Shown piece by piece: positions 10,480 through 38,082 of a stretch of 64,000 bases of DNA. The DNA lies in the NCBI RefSeq assembly GCF_029931775.1, contig NC_079323.1:32816882-32880881 (forward strand), read 5' to 3'. The notes below the pieces were generated by a model. The model ran no database searches. It was not told the origin of the DNA and saw only the letters and a list, made by a program, of their open reading frames with translations. The stretch is from Euleptes europaea. Its lineage: Eukaryota; Chordata; Lepidosauria; Squamata; Sphaerodactylidae. Positions within the stretch are counted from its first letter, which is position 1; each line of letters begins with the position of its first letter. Position numbers and translations under genes: made by a program.

Positions 10480-13195
10480 TTTATTTTGAGTGTTTCTATA
10501 TGGCCTTAGTGGCCGACTGGCAGACCATGCGGTATGTCTGGTCTCCAGTGGCTTTACCATTCCCTCCCCCCACCCCATCAAACTATGGTAAAAAGCTGGA
10601 CTTCTCTCAAAAAGAAAAATGCTTTCAAGTTACTAGAAAGGGAATTTTCACATTTTAATGCTACATCTCCACTTTAAATGTTGCATAGAACATATACCGT
10701 TCATGTGTCACGGAATGGGCTCAGTAGCCATGTAGCAACGTTAGATGCTTTTTGTTATAGAACATGATGGCTTGACTGTGTCGTTTGAACAGCTAACTGC
10801 TCTAGTGCCAACTGCTGTCTGGAGAGCTGAGTGGCTCCTCTTTCAGCCAAAGGCCAATTGTTGAAGTTCTCCATCTTATACAGTTCATAGAAGTGCAGGT
10901 ATCAGCACCACAGATGATAATTATTGATTTCCAGTAGTTTGGATTTCATTCAACCCCAACACTTTAGAAAACAAGAAGTCTGACTTTTCTTCTACACTTC
11001 TCTTGGTTTCATTGAAATCCATGAAAATTTAGGTCTCTTCTTGTGTTAACAACAGGTACCGCCTTAACTTCCAGATGCCGTACAGCATAAACAAAAAGTC
11101 AGCCACCTATCTCTGCCACTAGAATCACGCCTTATTGGCTCTTCACGGAACTGATCTCTGCAAAAGTAATGAAATGAATAATCGTTCCTAAACCACCCAC
11201 AATCCTATAATCTCCCATGGTGTCGAACCCTGATTAAAAACCCCAGCACAGCAGCTGTCTTTTTGTCCTCCCTAATTATGACTTTGCATTGGGTGTCATG
11301 GCAAGCTAGATATTTGGTTTCCCCAGTCTTTGGGAACTGAATGTACAGGCAAGAGAGTGCATTCAAATGGGGCACTAGGAAGCTGGAAAGAATGAGTTTG
11401 GTTCCCATGGATTTCATTTGATCAAGAATTTCCTTTTTTTTTTTTTTTTTACTAGCCCTAGAACAGACCATAGGAAAACACACCTATCAAATATCAGGCA
11501 AAGAGGAAAAAGACCTTTCATTTTCCTCCCTATTGCATGTCAGCAGCTGTTAGTTTTCCAGGGTTTTTGATGAAGTTTAATCACCTAAAGGAGTAACCCA
11601 AACAACACTCCTAGACAAACACGCAGTCTGATATCCTGAACAAATGTTAATAAAGCATTTGAGAGTTACAATCACTACCAGCATTTAAGGCTGGTAGTGT
11701 CAAAAACAGCGGTGTTATGAATTTATGTACATTATTGGTTTGGCAGATATTAAAAATAGGAGAGTGAATTAAGTTATGCTTCACTGTGGACTACTGGGCA
11801 ATTGAAACTTTATGGTTTGACACTTATGTTGCATCAGTGGCTATACATAAGGAACACAAACCATTTTACAAGTCAGTTTACACGCTGTGGCCATTAACAT
11901 ATTCACAGTACGCGTAGTTAAAGAATGCCGCTTTTTCAGCGTACTTGACTGGAGTGAAGATTTAATCTGTTTGCCATTGTGCAAGAGCAAAAGCAGGGGC
12001 TGGAGGTTATTTGATGTTGGTTATTTTGAAGGGTCTCTTGTTTATGTGGTGTACTTAAAAACTAGAAGGCGATTAACTTAAATCATGAAAATTGCTTTCT
12101 ACGACTGCTTTCTGTCAACAGCAATGAGGGCTGGCAGACCAGAACAATGCAATATTTTGTAGAATGCACATACTAAAATATTGCTTAGCATAAAGAATAA
12201 TGTGGTAAATTGCCATCAACAGAGAAATCAGACATTTTGGTCACAAATTAGAGTCAATTTGTTTTTGCTGTGGCTGCCATCGCTGCCGTCGAGAATTCAC
12301 CGATCCCAGTGTTGAATTCAATCAGGCTATATGGCCCACTGTTATTTATTGCTGTAAACTATTTTATCCATGGGTATTTTGCTTTTATGGTTAATGACCA
12401 TAACGAGTTGCCTATTAAGTGAAGTTTGAAGATTTTTATTGTAAAGTGTAGTACCATTAATCTGAAGCTTAGCACACACAATAATGTCCATGTATGCCCA
12501 CTTCTACTTATGTACCAAGAGGTTTTTTTTTCTTTTTTTACATTTTCAAAGTTGACCACTGCCTGTATGAACAAGGAATGTCAGAGGGGCTTCAGCTACA
12601 TTCTTTTCGGTCACTACTTTTCTGAGGCTGAAAAGAAAGGCAAGTCTTGTGGATTCAATTTTCCTGGACCAGGCACACAAAGCTCAGGCAAGAATCAGAG
12701 GGGTGGTTATTCCAAGAGAACTGATCATTAAGCATGTAGGAAAATGCCAAGTTTCTGTCGTTTGTACTACTCTCAATAAAACAAGTCAGAAGAGAATAAA
12801 AGTACAAAGATCTTAAAAGTACTGCTTGGTTGCTAGTTCCCTGCATAAGCTCAGTAACATTTTACCCACAAAATGCAGGATTTTTTTTTAAACCAAATTA
12901 TCAGTGCTAAAAACTGTACAGAGCAATCACAACGGATATTTTGAGTTGGTTCAGCAAGAAAGATTTTCTTCCCTGCTACAAAGCCTCATCTTGCACTTGG
13001 GCTAATGCCCTTTCTCCACCCAAATCTATTGCTTCAGGTTCAAAGGTGTTTTTTTTACTTTCAGGCTGAAGCCAAAACAAGCATGGGTACAACTTCTCCC
13101 CAGTCCCCATCAGAAAATAGCATACACTTTGTCTACTGGTGTAATATTGCCTAAAGATTACTTGTAACCTCAGCACTGACCACAAGTTTCAGCAT
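10480..13195. other. Intergenic DNA between TBX19 and SFT2D2
   Basis: Only a 19-base T run (near 11432-11450) and AT-rich unique sequence. No coding exon can be supported. Confidence 0.4.
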
Positions 13196-13199
13196 TCTT

Positions 13200-16100
13200 G
13201 CAATATACTTCAATATCAACTTTATTGAAAATGATACACATCTTGTGAAACAAATTTTATTACAGAAGGGATATTGTAGCAAAGAGTGTATTTAAAGCAG
13301 TGTCTTTCTAGGGCAAAAAGGGGGGGGAAACCAAGCAAATACAAGAAGTGTACAATAGCAAATCAGTGCACAAAAACCATCCATTCATTTGAGATGAAAA
13401 AAGCCAAGATCTTATTTTTTAAATTCTTGTTACTGTTAAGCTATGTGACTTAGGCACCTTTTGTTTTCCAAGAGAAAAGGTCATCTGAGGGCTCACCTAT
13501 TGGTCTCCCCCCCCCCCCCAATTCCATTTTCTTTTCTTTTTTTGGAAATGCCAGCCTCTGGGATTATTTGATAAAAGGGAAGGAAGAACCAGTATGGGGG
13601 GCTTTAACCCTTTCCTCCCCAAGCTGCTTTTACTCCTGCTGGGGAAACACTGAGGTACCTGCTCCTTCCCCTACTGGAGGTAAATCAGCTTGGGGTGACT
13701 TCTTGCAGCAAGTAAACAACAGGGGAGGAAAGGAGGAAAGTTCCCTGTCATCATTTTCTTTCTTGACCAAACAATCCCCGGAGGCACTTGCAAAAGAAAT
13801 GAAAGAGTCCTTTAATGTGCAGCTGAACCCTCAAAGAGGCTCTTATTATTTAGTGGGCTGAAAAGCCTTAAGCCATGATACCAACATATTTGCAGAGATT
13901 GGTTTTAAACAGAATTATAATAAACGCAACAAGAAATCACCAAGATTACTGAATCTAAGAAACCACCAATATAAACTTGGGGCAAGGAACATCAGTACAG
14001 GTGAACTAGTCTGTTGTGGTAAGTAAATGTCTCATCATAAACACTGAGGCTGAATGCACACAGAAACGTCAATTGCAGATACCATCTTAAGGCTGCTGGA
14101 GCTTGCACCAGGCAACAGTATCAAGATGGCAACAAGCTGTGCTCTGCTCTTTTAAGGCACATTGAGAAGAATTCTATACGTGCCAGAAAGCAGATTGAGG
14201 GGGGAGGAAAGAATGGGACACAATGTCACAATTCAAAGATGCTATCATACAAATGCAATATTTTCAACAAAATTTCAATTCAGAAAAACATTTGAAAATG
14301 TCAACAAGTGGGGGGAAACACAACGCAGAAAATTTAGCAATAGTACATTTATAAAATTACTTGGCTGGAGGACAGATTTTAGACAGAAAAGGTCCTGCTA
14401 GAAAACACCAAGTGTAAACATGTGAAGTGCACCTCATTACATAACTGCAATATTTAAGAGTGTGATTTAGAAAAAGGCAGCAAATGTGGGCTTGTGTGTC
14501 TATGTGCGAAATGTATGTGCTAAAGGCCCTATTGACCCAGGGCTTTTGCATTCTGTAAACAAAATACACCAACGATGCAAAAACCTGACAGCTGAATTAG
14601 TGAAACTACAAATTCTTTTTCTTCCCCTAGAATTAACATACTGCTATGGAGAGGAAAGCCTGAAAATCTGCACTGTTCTTCTTTGAAAAATTTCTAAGCT
14701 CTAGGATAGCACTTGCTTTGTTGTTTTTCTTTTCTTTTGTAACTATTCGACTGTTTTTAAACACAGGTGGAGACAGCTAGAACGTTGAGAACTGGAAGTT
14801 GATGGAGGGGGACATTGCTTCCCACACATACTTTCTTTGGGTCTACTGTCAATTCCAGCCAAATAAGTTTTGTGCACACCGAGAACAGGAAACCCTTTTT
14901 TCCCAAATGCTCTTTGAAGAAATGGATGCGTTTTCAGACAAAAAGGCAAGCTGGTGATTCGAGCTGTTGCTTTAGAAACGTGAAGGGATTTAGGTGCTTC
15001 CCTCTTTTAAAAACAAACAAACATGTTTGTACTTAAATATTCACTGCAATTTGTTCACATAATCTACAAATTCTAATATAGCATAATTTAGAGTTATCCC
15101 TCCCAACTACATAGCAATGATTCACCTCTGAAAATACTTCTGCAATACACTTAATCATTGCAGCATGGTTAACAGCAGATTCTGCTTTTTGTACTGTAAT
15201 TAATGGTCCAATAGCCCCTCTGGGCATCTAGATGGTGATTATAATAGTTACCATACTTGATAGCCTGCTCTACTCCCTATTCTATTCTTTAGACCTCAAC
15301 CAGTCATTACATGAAAGCACTAGATCACCTTGTGTTAAGGATACAGAGGGGTACTTCACATATGAGTAGTGAAGACGTGCCAACTTTATACAATGGGCTC
15401 TAGCCATCCATTTAGCTCAGATAACAGTGGTACATTTCCCTGTTAGCTACTCAGTAGGATAAAGCCCACATTCTCACTTAGGTGTATCTCTGTATAATGC
15501 AATGCATAGCCATTGACAAGTAGCAATCCTTCTGAAGACAGAAGCACGTAGTTATCATTCACATCTCAACTGTCAATACTCTACACATCTTTTAACAGAG
15601 TTGTTTCCTTTCATTTACATGCAGTGAGTATATGAACAAGTCTACAGTCTTCCAATTTCTTAATCTAAATTGGTTCAGAACTGCAAACTTTCACAAACTT
15701 TAATTTCTATAGCTTACTGACAGCAAAGCTGCAACAGAGAAACCCTGTTCTTAAATTACTTCCTGAATATTTACAGTTTGTACACTTTACATAATTAGCT
15801 TGTCTGGTTAACTTCCAAAATTGTCTGGCTATAAATAGCTGATAAAATACAAAGAGAAGCTATAATCAGCTAACCATGAGGATACAAAAATTATATCAAG
15901 TATTTATAAAACTAGGGCTTCTGAGTAGTGCAGGAAAATTATGTCTTTAGATACAGAGATGGGTGAGGCTCACAGAAACAAAAAGTCCCATGAGCCTTTA
16001 AATCAGGGAATCAGCTGTAACAGATTTGTTTAACAGCTTTCTTTTGGAGACAAACATTTGCATCTTACAAGATTTCTCATGATACAAAGGTAATTCTAAA

Positions 16101-18405
16101 ACATAAGCTTCAAAAAAGTATTAGAATAGCAAAAGACAGACTAATTACAAATATGATCAAGAAACTGTACAGGATCCCTTAGCAAAATTCTTAATTCCTT
16201 GTTACACAAAACTAAATCAATGTGCCAGCACCCAAAATGAAAAGGAATGGGGCAAAGACTTGCAATCCCTGGATGCTTGCTTCAATCACTGTAGGATATT
16301 GTCCCACTAAAATAAAACTTTTAAAAAAAAACCTCCAACTCACAGCAATTAATGGCTATGCAGCCAATGGAAATACAAGGCAAATGTTAAATTAGATAAA
16401 CTGGGAAAGGCTCTTCTGTAAATAAATCCTCCATTTTATTTCCAGCCTGGAACCAAAGTGTGAGAGATGTTCTTCACCATGCTTGGACTGAGGTTCTCAT
16501 ATGGCTTGACAGCAATCCTATTTACCGATTTCAAAGAGAAATGTAGTGTTCTAATGGAGAATGGGGACAGGGGGAGAGACAACTGGAACAGCACCAGAAA
16601 GAAAGGGTAAACAATTCAGATACAGGCAGCAATTTTAAGAGCCTACAAATGGAATTTAGTAAGCTGCTTGCAGAAACTGAAAAGCGCTTGGTTATGGATC
16701 TGATTTACAGTCCCTTTGTCACAGTTTCTATTGCAGATCCTACAGTGATTCAGCATTAATATCGTAGTTATAAGGAACTGTGCATACTGTTAAGTGAGAA
16801 GGCAGTGACTTAGTTTCATCAAGTTCCTTTACATTATTGCAGTTGAAAGGAATAGAAAGCAAAACAACCAGGGGAATAAAGTCCTGAATTCCTGAAAGTA
16901 AGACGTAAGAAACCTGCAAGGTAAAGTCCCCAAATCCACTATATTTTTAGCTTAGGTCCCAGAATCTATCCCGTGAGAAAAAATGTGTCTAAATAGGAAA
17001 CAGTAATTTTAATCCCCATTTACTTATGAATTACCAAACATGATTCACTTAAACTGCCTAACTCAAAAAATAGCTTTGTGCCAAAATGCACATGAAAGCT
17101 TAGTTCAGCAAAATTCCATATCCTTTGGTCCAGTAGATGGCTGCTTTGTTCTGAGGCATACAGGTTGAATCAGTGAGCGAAGCAACTTGGCGCTAGGAGA
17201 GCTTGTGCAGCCACTTGAAGGCAATAATGGTTGTGCAGGTCTTCCAGTCCTCAGTGTGTCATTTCCTTATGCAGAGATTAAACGTCTCACTTCCCTGCAC
17301 AAAAGCAGTAAAATTCATTTTTGAAATGGTAACCATTACATCTGATGTTTACTCATGACATCATATCAACGTATTTCCTTTTCTATGATGCATGTAAAAA
17401 TACATCAGCCATTGTTATAGAAAATGTGGCTTGTGGTTTTGAAATACAAAATGCAAACACTACAATATATTGGCTGCAAAATATTTGTCTGTCCCTTTCT
17501 GTTGCCATCTTCCACCAGCAGGTGAAGACTTTGTTTCATTTGGCATTCCCTCAGTGATCCCACTTTCCTGACCAATGTTTTAATTGTTGTTTTTATGTCT
17601 TTGTAAGTATTTTAACTCTGTTCTTAATTTTTTTTAAATGATGTGGGCTGGGGGGGTGTCGATTCTGATGGTTTTAAAATATGGTTTTATCATGAATGTT
17701 TTAAATTGTTAGCCATGTTGCTGGCAGAAAGGTGGGACACACGGTAAATTTTGCAAATAAATAAATGCATCCCACAAGACAGTTAGCAGGTCTCTTCATA
17801 CACAGACATGCACTGTCCTCTCTCTTCTGGTGTAGCACAGTGGGTAAGAGAACAAAGAGGTCTAATTTAAATCTCATGCCTGCTATAAACTCACTAGGTA
17901 GCCTTATGCAGGCAAATCTGCCTTTCAGGGTCAGGACATACACACAATCTGCAATGAGAAGAAAATACCAGCAGCTGACTTTACAGGTCTGTCATAAGGA
18001 TTGCAACAAGATGGTACTCACTGACAAGGCTCCTCCCCTACAGCCACAAATTCAGCCTCCAGTTTAAAAGTTCAGCTACACCTGTGGATTCTGCTTCTCA
18101 ACATCTTTAAACTGAAGCTCTTACACAGAAAAGGCTTATTATTTAACCAGCTCCTAAAGTCTAGTACCAAGAATGGTGTGGGCACCTACATCTATAAATC
18201 AGAACTATAATTTCCAGAGTATTGAATCAGCAGCCATTATAAGCAAGAAACAAAACAGGCACCGTACCACGTAAAAACCTTACACTGCCCACCCTGTACT
18301 CAGAAATAAAATGTCACCCAGTTCAGAAAGGTGGAGTTGGGGTACATACAGTACAGTCATGTTAGGGGGAAATGGCCAGCATTTGCCAGTCTGTTGGTTC
18401 ACCTG
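13200..18405 (-). other. SFT2D2: Probable long 3'UTR of SFT2D2
   Basis: About 5.2 kb downstream of the SFT2D2 stop is almost free of recognisable transposons, unlike the DNA on either side. It carries no convincing coding exon. On the minus strand an AATAAA lies at 16440-16435, and a close pair lies at 13261-13256 and 13226-13221. The pair would place cleavage near 13200. The extent is inferred from repeat depletion and poly(A) signals only, and a shorter isoform ending near 16410 is possible. Confidence 0.45.
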
Positions 18406-32778
<14,373 letters not shown>

Positions 32779-32950
32779 TCCGCGCAGCCCGGACCCTTGC
32801 TGCGCTCGGGGGTTCCACCCAGACCGAGGCCGACCAATCAACCCGCCCTTTGCCCCTGAAGACTACAACTCCCAGCAGCCCCTCCTCCGATCGAACGCAA
32901 CGCGCCTTGGGAGTTGTAGTCCATCCTTTGTGCGCAGCTGGGTGTTGTGA
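32779..32950 (-). promoter_or_regulatory. SFT2D2: SFT2D2 promoter with a CCAAT box and paired ZNF143-like motifs
   Basis: Immediately upstream of the SFT2D2 start codon is a GC-rich stretch. It holds CCAAT (plus-strand text CGACCAATCAAC at 32831-32842), the ZNF143/SBS-type motif ACTACAACTCCCAGCAGCC at 32862-32880, and an inverted partner GGGAGTTGTAGT at 32909-32920. ACTACAAnTCCC motifs are well known in housekeeping vertebrate promoters. The assignment as the SFT2D2 promoter rests on position. No TATA box is obvious. Confidence 0.65.
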
Positions 32951-32963
32951 AGGACGCTGAATG

Positions 32964-33537
32964 CAGGGGCTCTCAACCTTTTCTGCTCCATTCCCCCCCC
33001 CTTCACCATTGTTCAGAATATAATTCCCCCCTTCTCAAAATAGTCTAACTCAAAAAAAAAACCATAAAAAACCCCACTACAATTTCACAGATTGCACATC
33101 ATCTACAGGACATCACACTTTGCTGAATAGTGGTCCAAATTCCCCCTCCTGGAACCCTAAAATTCCCCCCTGGAGAAAAAAAAAACACTACAATTTTACA
33201 GATTGCACATAATCTACAGGACATCACACTTTGCTGAATAGTGGTCCAAATTCCCCCTCCTGGAACCCTGAAATTCCCCCCTGGGAAAAAAAACCCCAAC
33301 AATTTCACAGATTGCACATAATCTACAGGACATCACACTCTGCTGAATAGTGGTCCAAATCCCCCCCCCCCCCGGAACCCTAAAATTCCCCCCTGGGAAA
33401 AAAAACACACCACAATTTCACAGATTGCACATAATCTACAGGACATCACACTCTGCTGAATAGTGGTCCAAATTCCCCCTCCTGGATCCCTAAAATTCCC
33501 CCCTGGGGGGGAATCCCTCCCTTGTTGAGAACCCCTG
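32964..33537. mobile_element. hAT-type element enclosing tandem repeats
   Basis: The ends CAGGGGCTCTCAA and TTGAGAACCCCTG are inverted (12 of 13). The flanks GCTGAATG (32956-32963) and GCTTAATG (33538-33545) form an 8-bp duplication with one mismatch. No transposase is present. Confidence 0.8.
33081..33515. repeat. ~111-bp tandem repeat, about four units
   Basis: CAGATTGCACAT starts at 33088, 33199, 33308 and 33421 (spacing 111, 109, 113). Each unit also has CTACAGGACATCACACT and GCTGAATAGTGGTCCAAAT, then C-rich and A-rich runs. It lies entirely inside the hAT-type element. Confidence 0.9.
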
Positions 33538-33549
33538 GCTTAATGTCTA

Positions 33550-34305
33550 GTCAGGCGACCCCTCAACCCCCGCTGGGTTACGCTAACCAAAACAGGGTTC
33601 CCTGCTTTGTTATTAGCCTTTTAAAGAGAAGAGACTGGTGCTGATAATAGTAACCCAGAAGGTCCATTTCGTTCCTATAGTAACGCTTTTGTTTAAAGCA
33701 TTGCCTTCCTAATCACAGTTTGGGGTAACTTGATTGTCACACGTTTTCCCCCTACATCGGGAACTCAGGTCAGTTTGGAGTATGACAGCACATCACAAAC
33801 ACACTAGCTTCTTGGTCGCAGTTATAGCCAATCTCTAGTTTTAATGAATTGCATGCATTACTAAACTAACGTGGAGTGACGTCCAAGCACTTCCGTTTTT
33901 GTTGCTGTATACTTCACAATACAAATCCACACATCCTTGTTAGGAGTTTCACTATTGTAAATTAAGCCTACGTAACTCATGCAAATATCACCCATATTTT
34001 TCTATATCCACGTGAGCTGTATGCATAAAGCTTTACTTTAGTTAGCCATAAGGTAAACTATTCATGAATTGCTTGCAATGGTGAAAAATACAGCAAACCT
34101 GCCATCTTCTGTCACTTTTTGAAAGTACACATCTAGAAACTAGTCTGTGGAATGGCTTACAGCATTCTGGTTTCGATCCACTTGTGCAAAATATACCTTT
34201 TCTCCCTACAACCCACCTCGGTGCAACATTTGTTAAGTACTTCCCATATGATCCACTCTTATAGATGACCACCACCCACTAAGTAGGCCTCCACTTAGCT
34301 AGGGG
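33550..34305. other. Intergenic DNA upstream of SFT2D2
   Basis: AT-rich, no recognised feature. Confidence 0.4.
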
Positions 34306-34309
34306 CTAT

Positions 34310-34502
34310 TTAGATATTTATACTCTACTTTTCTCCTTAGTGGGGACCTAAACATTGTCCTGCCCACCTCCATTTTATTCTAACACCCCTGTGAAGTAGA
34401 TTAGGCTGAAACAGTACAAGTGGCCCAAGGTCACCCAGCAAGCTTTCACTGCACAGCAGGGAGTTGGGTCTAATCTGACTCTAACCACTACACTGTCTCT
34501 CC
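34310..34502 (-). mobile_element. tRNA-derived SINE, reverse orientation
   Basis: The plus strand starts ATTTATACTCTACTTTTCTC and includes CAAGGTCACCCAGCAAGC, ending at a tRNA-like head (CTCTAACCACTACACTGTC). Confidence 0.65.
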
Positions 34503-34504
34503 TA

Positions 34505-35600
34505 CAAGCAACAGTACAATGATCTAAGAGAAGACATACAAACAACAGTACTATGATAGGCTCACACAATAATTTATACATTTCTTTATCCTGCAGCAGG
34601 ACAAGGAAGGTGGGTGCATGTATAAATACATAAAACCAACAAAACTCGGAAGAATTCCACTGTCTTTAACATCCCCAATGTGAAATCCATTTGAGGAAAA
34701 TATTAGCTAATCCAATGAAGACATCAAACTTGAAGGAAACATGTAAAATGTGGTATACATTTTTATTTAGTGACAGGTGCTCAGAGGTATAAGCCATCAC
34801 AAGTTTGATTAGTGAGCAGTTATAAAGGCCTTTCTGATGCATAGACTGGCATACAGTCTCAAAATGGCTCATGAGCAGCTTCTGTACGAACTGAAGGGGC
34901 TATACAACTTTCTTTCATTTCAATGGATTGTGTACTGTTGTTTATAGATTGTATCCAGTTGCCATTGTAACTTAGATACCAGAACGATTTCCAAACACGA
35001 GACAGTGAAATCTCCTGTATATCACACAGCATGTACAATAAAGGACTCAGGATTCCCATTCTCTTCCCCCACTACATTTCTGCCGTTATATATCAATACA
35101 CATGATAACCAAAGCTGACAAGTCGATATTATCTCTATGTACTTTAAAAATACCACAGAGACCAATGGGTTGCATAATACACAGTAATCCATCCTCTCTC
35201 CCCAGTCACCATGTTGGCATTGCTGTATCTTTCCACCTGGTTGTGCTACAATAGAATAGTATGTATTACTGCAACTGGACCTTTATGATGGTGTTACGTC
35301 AGCAGACGCAAGTATGGAAAGCACCAGGTCCAATGTTTGTTATCTCAGTTACAAAACTTCTCCACCTAATGTTGACATAAAAGTTTGGCTACCACTAAAT
35401 AAAAGAACAGGATTCGGGTTTTTTCATACTCACGGGAATTGCTTGTGTTTGTTTCAGCATATTCCCTTCTCACTGAATGAGTATTCTTTTTGCAGAAAGT
35501 AACCGTTTCTATTTCATCCCTTTTTTGGTCAGGCAAAAAACCATCAGCTTTATTCTGCTTTGGCATGTAAACATGAAAGCGAGCAGAAGAGCAGTCATAA
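34505..35600. other. Intergenic DNA, nothing recognised
   Basis: AT-rich sequence without coding or repeat signature that I can identify. Confidence 0.4.
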
Positions 35601-35606
35601 CGGAGG

Positions 35607-35881
35607 GGGTTACAGCATTATGTATTACCAGCGATGTATTAAGAGTTTGAAAATGTTATAAAAAACATCGCTTTAAAAGGGTTTTTGGATGCCATGGCTA
35701 AAAAATGGTTGGAAAACGTCTTCACAGCTAAAGGGGCCAAACAAAGTGCGAACAGTATTTTTTATAACAGTTTCAAACTCTTAATACATCACTGGGAATA
35801 CATAGAACGTGCAAACACTATTTTTTATAACATTTTCAAACTCTTAATACATCGCTGGCAATACATAATGAGGTAACCCCC
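35607..35881. mobile_element. Palindromic MITE with ~60-bp inverted ends, copy 1
   Basis: GGGGGTTAC...CCAGCGATGTATTAAGAG at the left is repeated in reverse at the right (CTTAATACATCGCTGG...GTAACCCCC). A third internal copy of the arm, AAACTCTTAATACATCACTGG, lies near 35785. Copy 2 is at 61368-61569. Confidence 0.7.
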
Positions 35882-35889
35882 TTAGACTG

Positions 35890-37435
35890 TATGAAGCATT
35901 AGGGGATCCCCAGATATATGATGACAGTTTGGCCATCTTCATTTTTCCTTAATAAATATTTCTGTCAATACATTTACTAGGCTTCATTCTTTAAAGTAAA
36001 CTTTGAAAGCAATTTGATTGCTTTTTTAATTGATGAGTAATTTGCAAGGATATCTTCTCTACGCATGTATACTCAGCAGTGAACTTTTGACCATCGCTTT
36101 TTCAGGGTAAGCTATAATTAAAACATAAGCATGTCTTTGCAGAAGGAAGTCTTGCAGCGCTCAATGGGACTTTCTCCTAAATGCTCATAGAATGTGACAG
36201 CCCATCTCAACTCCCCAATAAGGGAGGTATTCCACCTCTTATACAAGAAGAAACTGAGGCACTGATTGTTTCAATCCACTCAATGTTGCAAAGTGAATTA
36301 GGGATGAACTAGACAAGAGTGGAAAGATTTCTGTGATCTCCCGTAGTTTTAAAATTTAGAGGGCGGTTATGACAATGGAGGGGTATAGGATAAGCTTTCC
36401 CCTCAAACGGTTTTCTCTGTGCACATCCCCAGTGCACCCCCCCAAAGTTCCTATTTGCCCTACAGTGGAAAGTAGTATGGTATTTTCCCCTATTTGGGCA
36501 AACTGAAGCTCACAAGAGGGGCGGGGGACTGCATTGGGAAAGGTGCATATGGCAAGATAAGAGAACTTCCTCTCCCAGCGCTGAGCTACTGGTTCAAATA
36601 GTGCCTCCCCCTCGCCAAGCTGCTTTTTTAAACCATGGGAGACCTGATCATGGCTCCTCTGCCACCTCATCTAGCTGAGCTCTCAGTGGAGCAGAGAAAA
36701 ACATAAGCAACCCGTTTCTTAGCCTCTTCTTTACACTACTATACAAACATTCTGTCACATTACCAGAAGACTCCCAGTGCCAAAACAAATCTGTATTTTA
36801 CTGTTTCTAAATGATTCATGATTTTAAATTCTTTTCTAGAACAGCCCCAAATGGGGGTGGGGGGAATACAAGTGGCTGTATGCTTTTTTAAAAAAAACAA
36901 TAAAACAAAGAAGTTTTCCACTGTGAGTGGTCTGCTACATGCAGCAATGAATAAGAACAGAACATAATGGACAAGCAGCTGGAGTGCGGGTTTTCACCTT
37001 CAGGCAAGCTGACTTATTGGCAGAGCATGGAAGAAGAGCAGGAGAAGAAAAGTCAAGGGTGGAGTTTCATATTCAAAACTGCATCGTCTAATGTTGGAAC
37101 AGCATTGAACTACCATTACAACCATATTAGGATGTGTTTAGGTTAAATGTTACAATGCAGGCCTAACATGCTTGCACTGCCTCACAGAGATGAGATGAAG
37201 CCAATTACAAACATTATAGTCCTTTATAAAGGAAACAGCAGGTGCATTTACCTATTCTACCACTGCAAACAATATAAACCCCTGGTGTTTTTTTAAAGAC
37301 TACAAGTGACGTTTTAGAATATCAGGAAGGTGATAATGGTGCAATACACTTAAATGAAACAATATCCTATTAGTATTTAGTCCACTCCAAAATCATAGGA
37401 TCAATACTGGCAGAAAGCAGACAATACGGCATACA
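35890..37435. other. Intergenic DNA between TIPRL and SFT2D2
   Basis: No gene seen. A weak old-SINE-like text near 36230-36310 is too diverged to classify. Confidence 0.4.
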
Positions 37436-37439
37436 AATG

Positions 37440-38082
37440 TGCATCGATATTTGCCAAATTTATTGTGCAACTCTTTGTTGTTTTTCTAGCTCTGGGAAAT
37501 TTCCCTCTAGAAAGCATCAAACAGCATCTCTCACATCTTTCTTATTTGAACAGATAAATCTCAAGCAACTGATGAAAAAAATGCCAACCAATATATTCAA
37601 AGTTCACAGACCTACTAGGCATCAGTCATCCCTCAGGAAGCTGAGCCAATCTGACCTCATGAGGAAACACAGTGTGTACATTATACAACAGGGTACTTCT
37701 ATAACAAAATACTATGTTAAGTGCTCACGAGCCATTCAAGCTTGTGAATGGCCCATTTTAAAAGGCCTCTATACCTTCTTCAAATCTGGCAAGCTTCAGA
37801 AGAAGTGCTCCTGATTTTAGGGCTTAATTTCTAACTTCAGATAGACTGGCTGTGAATTAGAGTTATAATAGCTCCATTACTTTAAAATAAAAAGACAATG
37901 AAAACACTGAAAATGTCAGCATTGCGGGTTTTTCTTCCCCAGGGCTACAGAAATATTTGTCACACATACAAATACAAATAGATCCTGATCCAGCAAGTAC
38001 TGGCATCTTCAATGATGATGGCCAAGAGACTATAAATCTCCAGAAGAAAGTCTGTTTCAAGTCCACAAAATTTAGATTCCAC
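37440..38082 (-). other. TIPRL: Probable 3'UTR of TIPRL
   Basis: This is the sequence between the TIPRL stop codon and the first downstream AATAAA on the minus strand (plus-strand TTTATT at 37459-37464). Cleavage would fall near 37440. The end is inferred; longer forms reaching lower coordinates cannot be excluded. Confidence 0.4.

Noticed and set aside
33081-33515. CRISPR-like regular repeats
   Set aside because: Units of ~111 bp are contiguous with no unique spacers, lie inside a hAT-type element, and the genome is a vertebrate.
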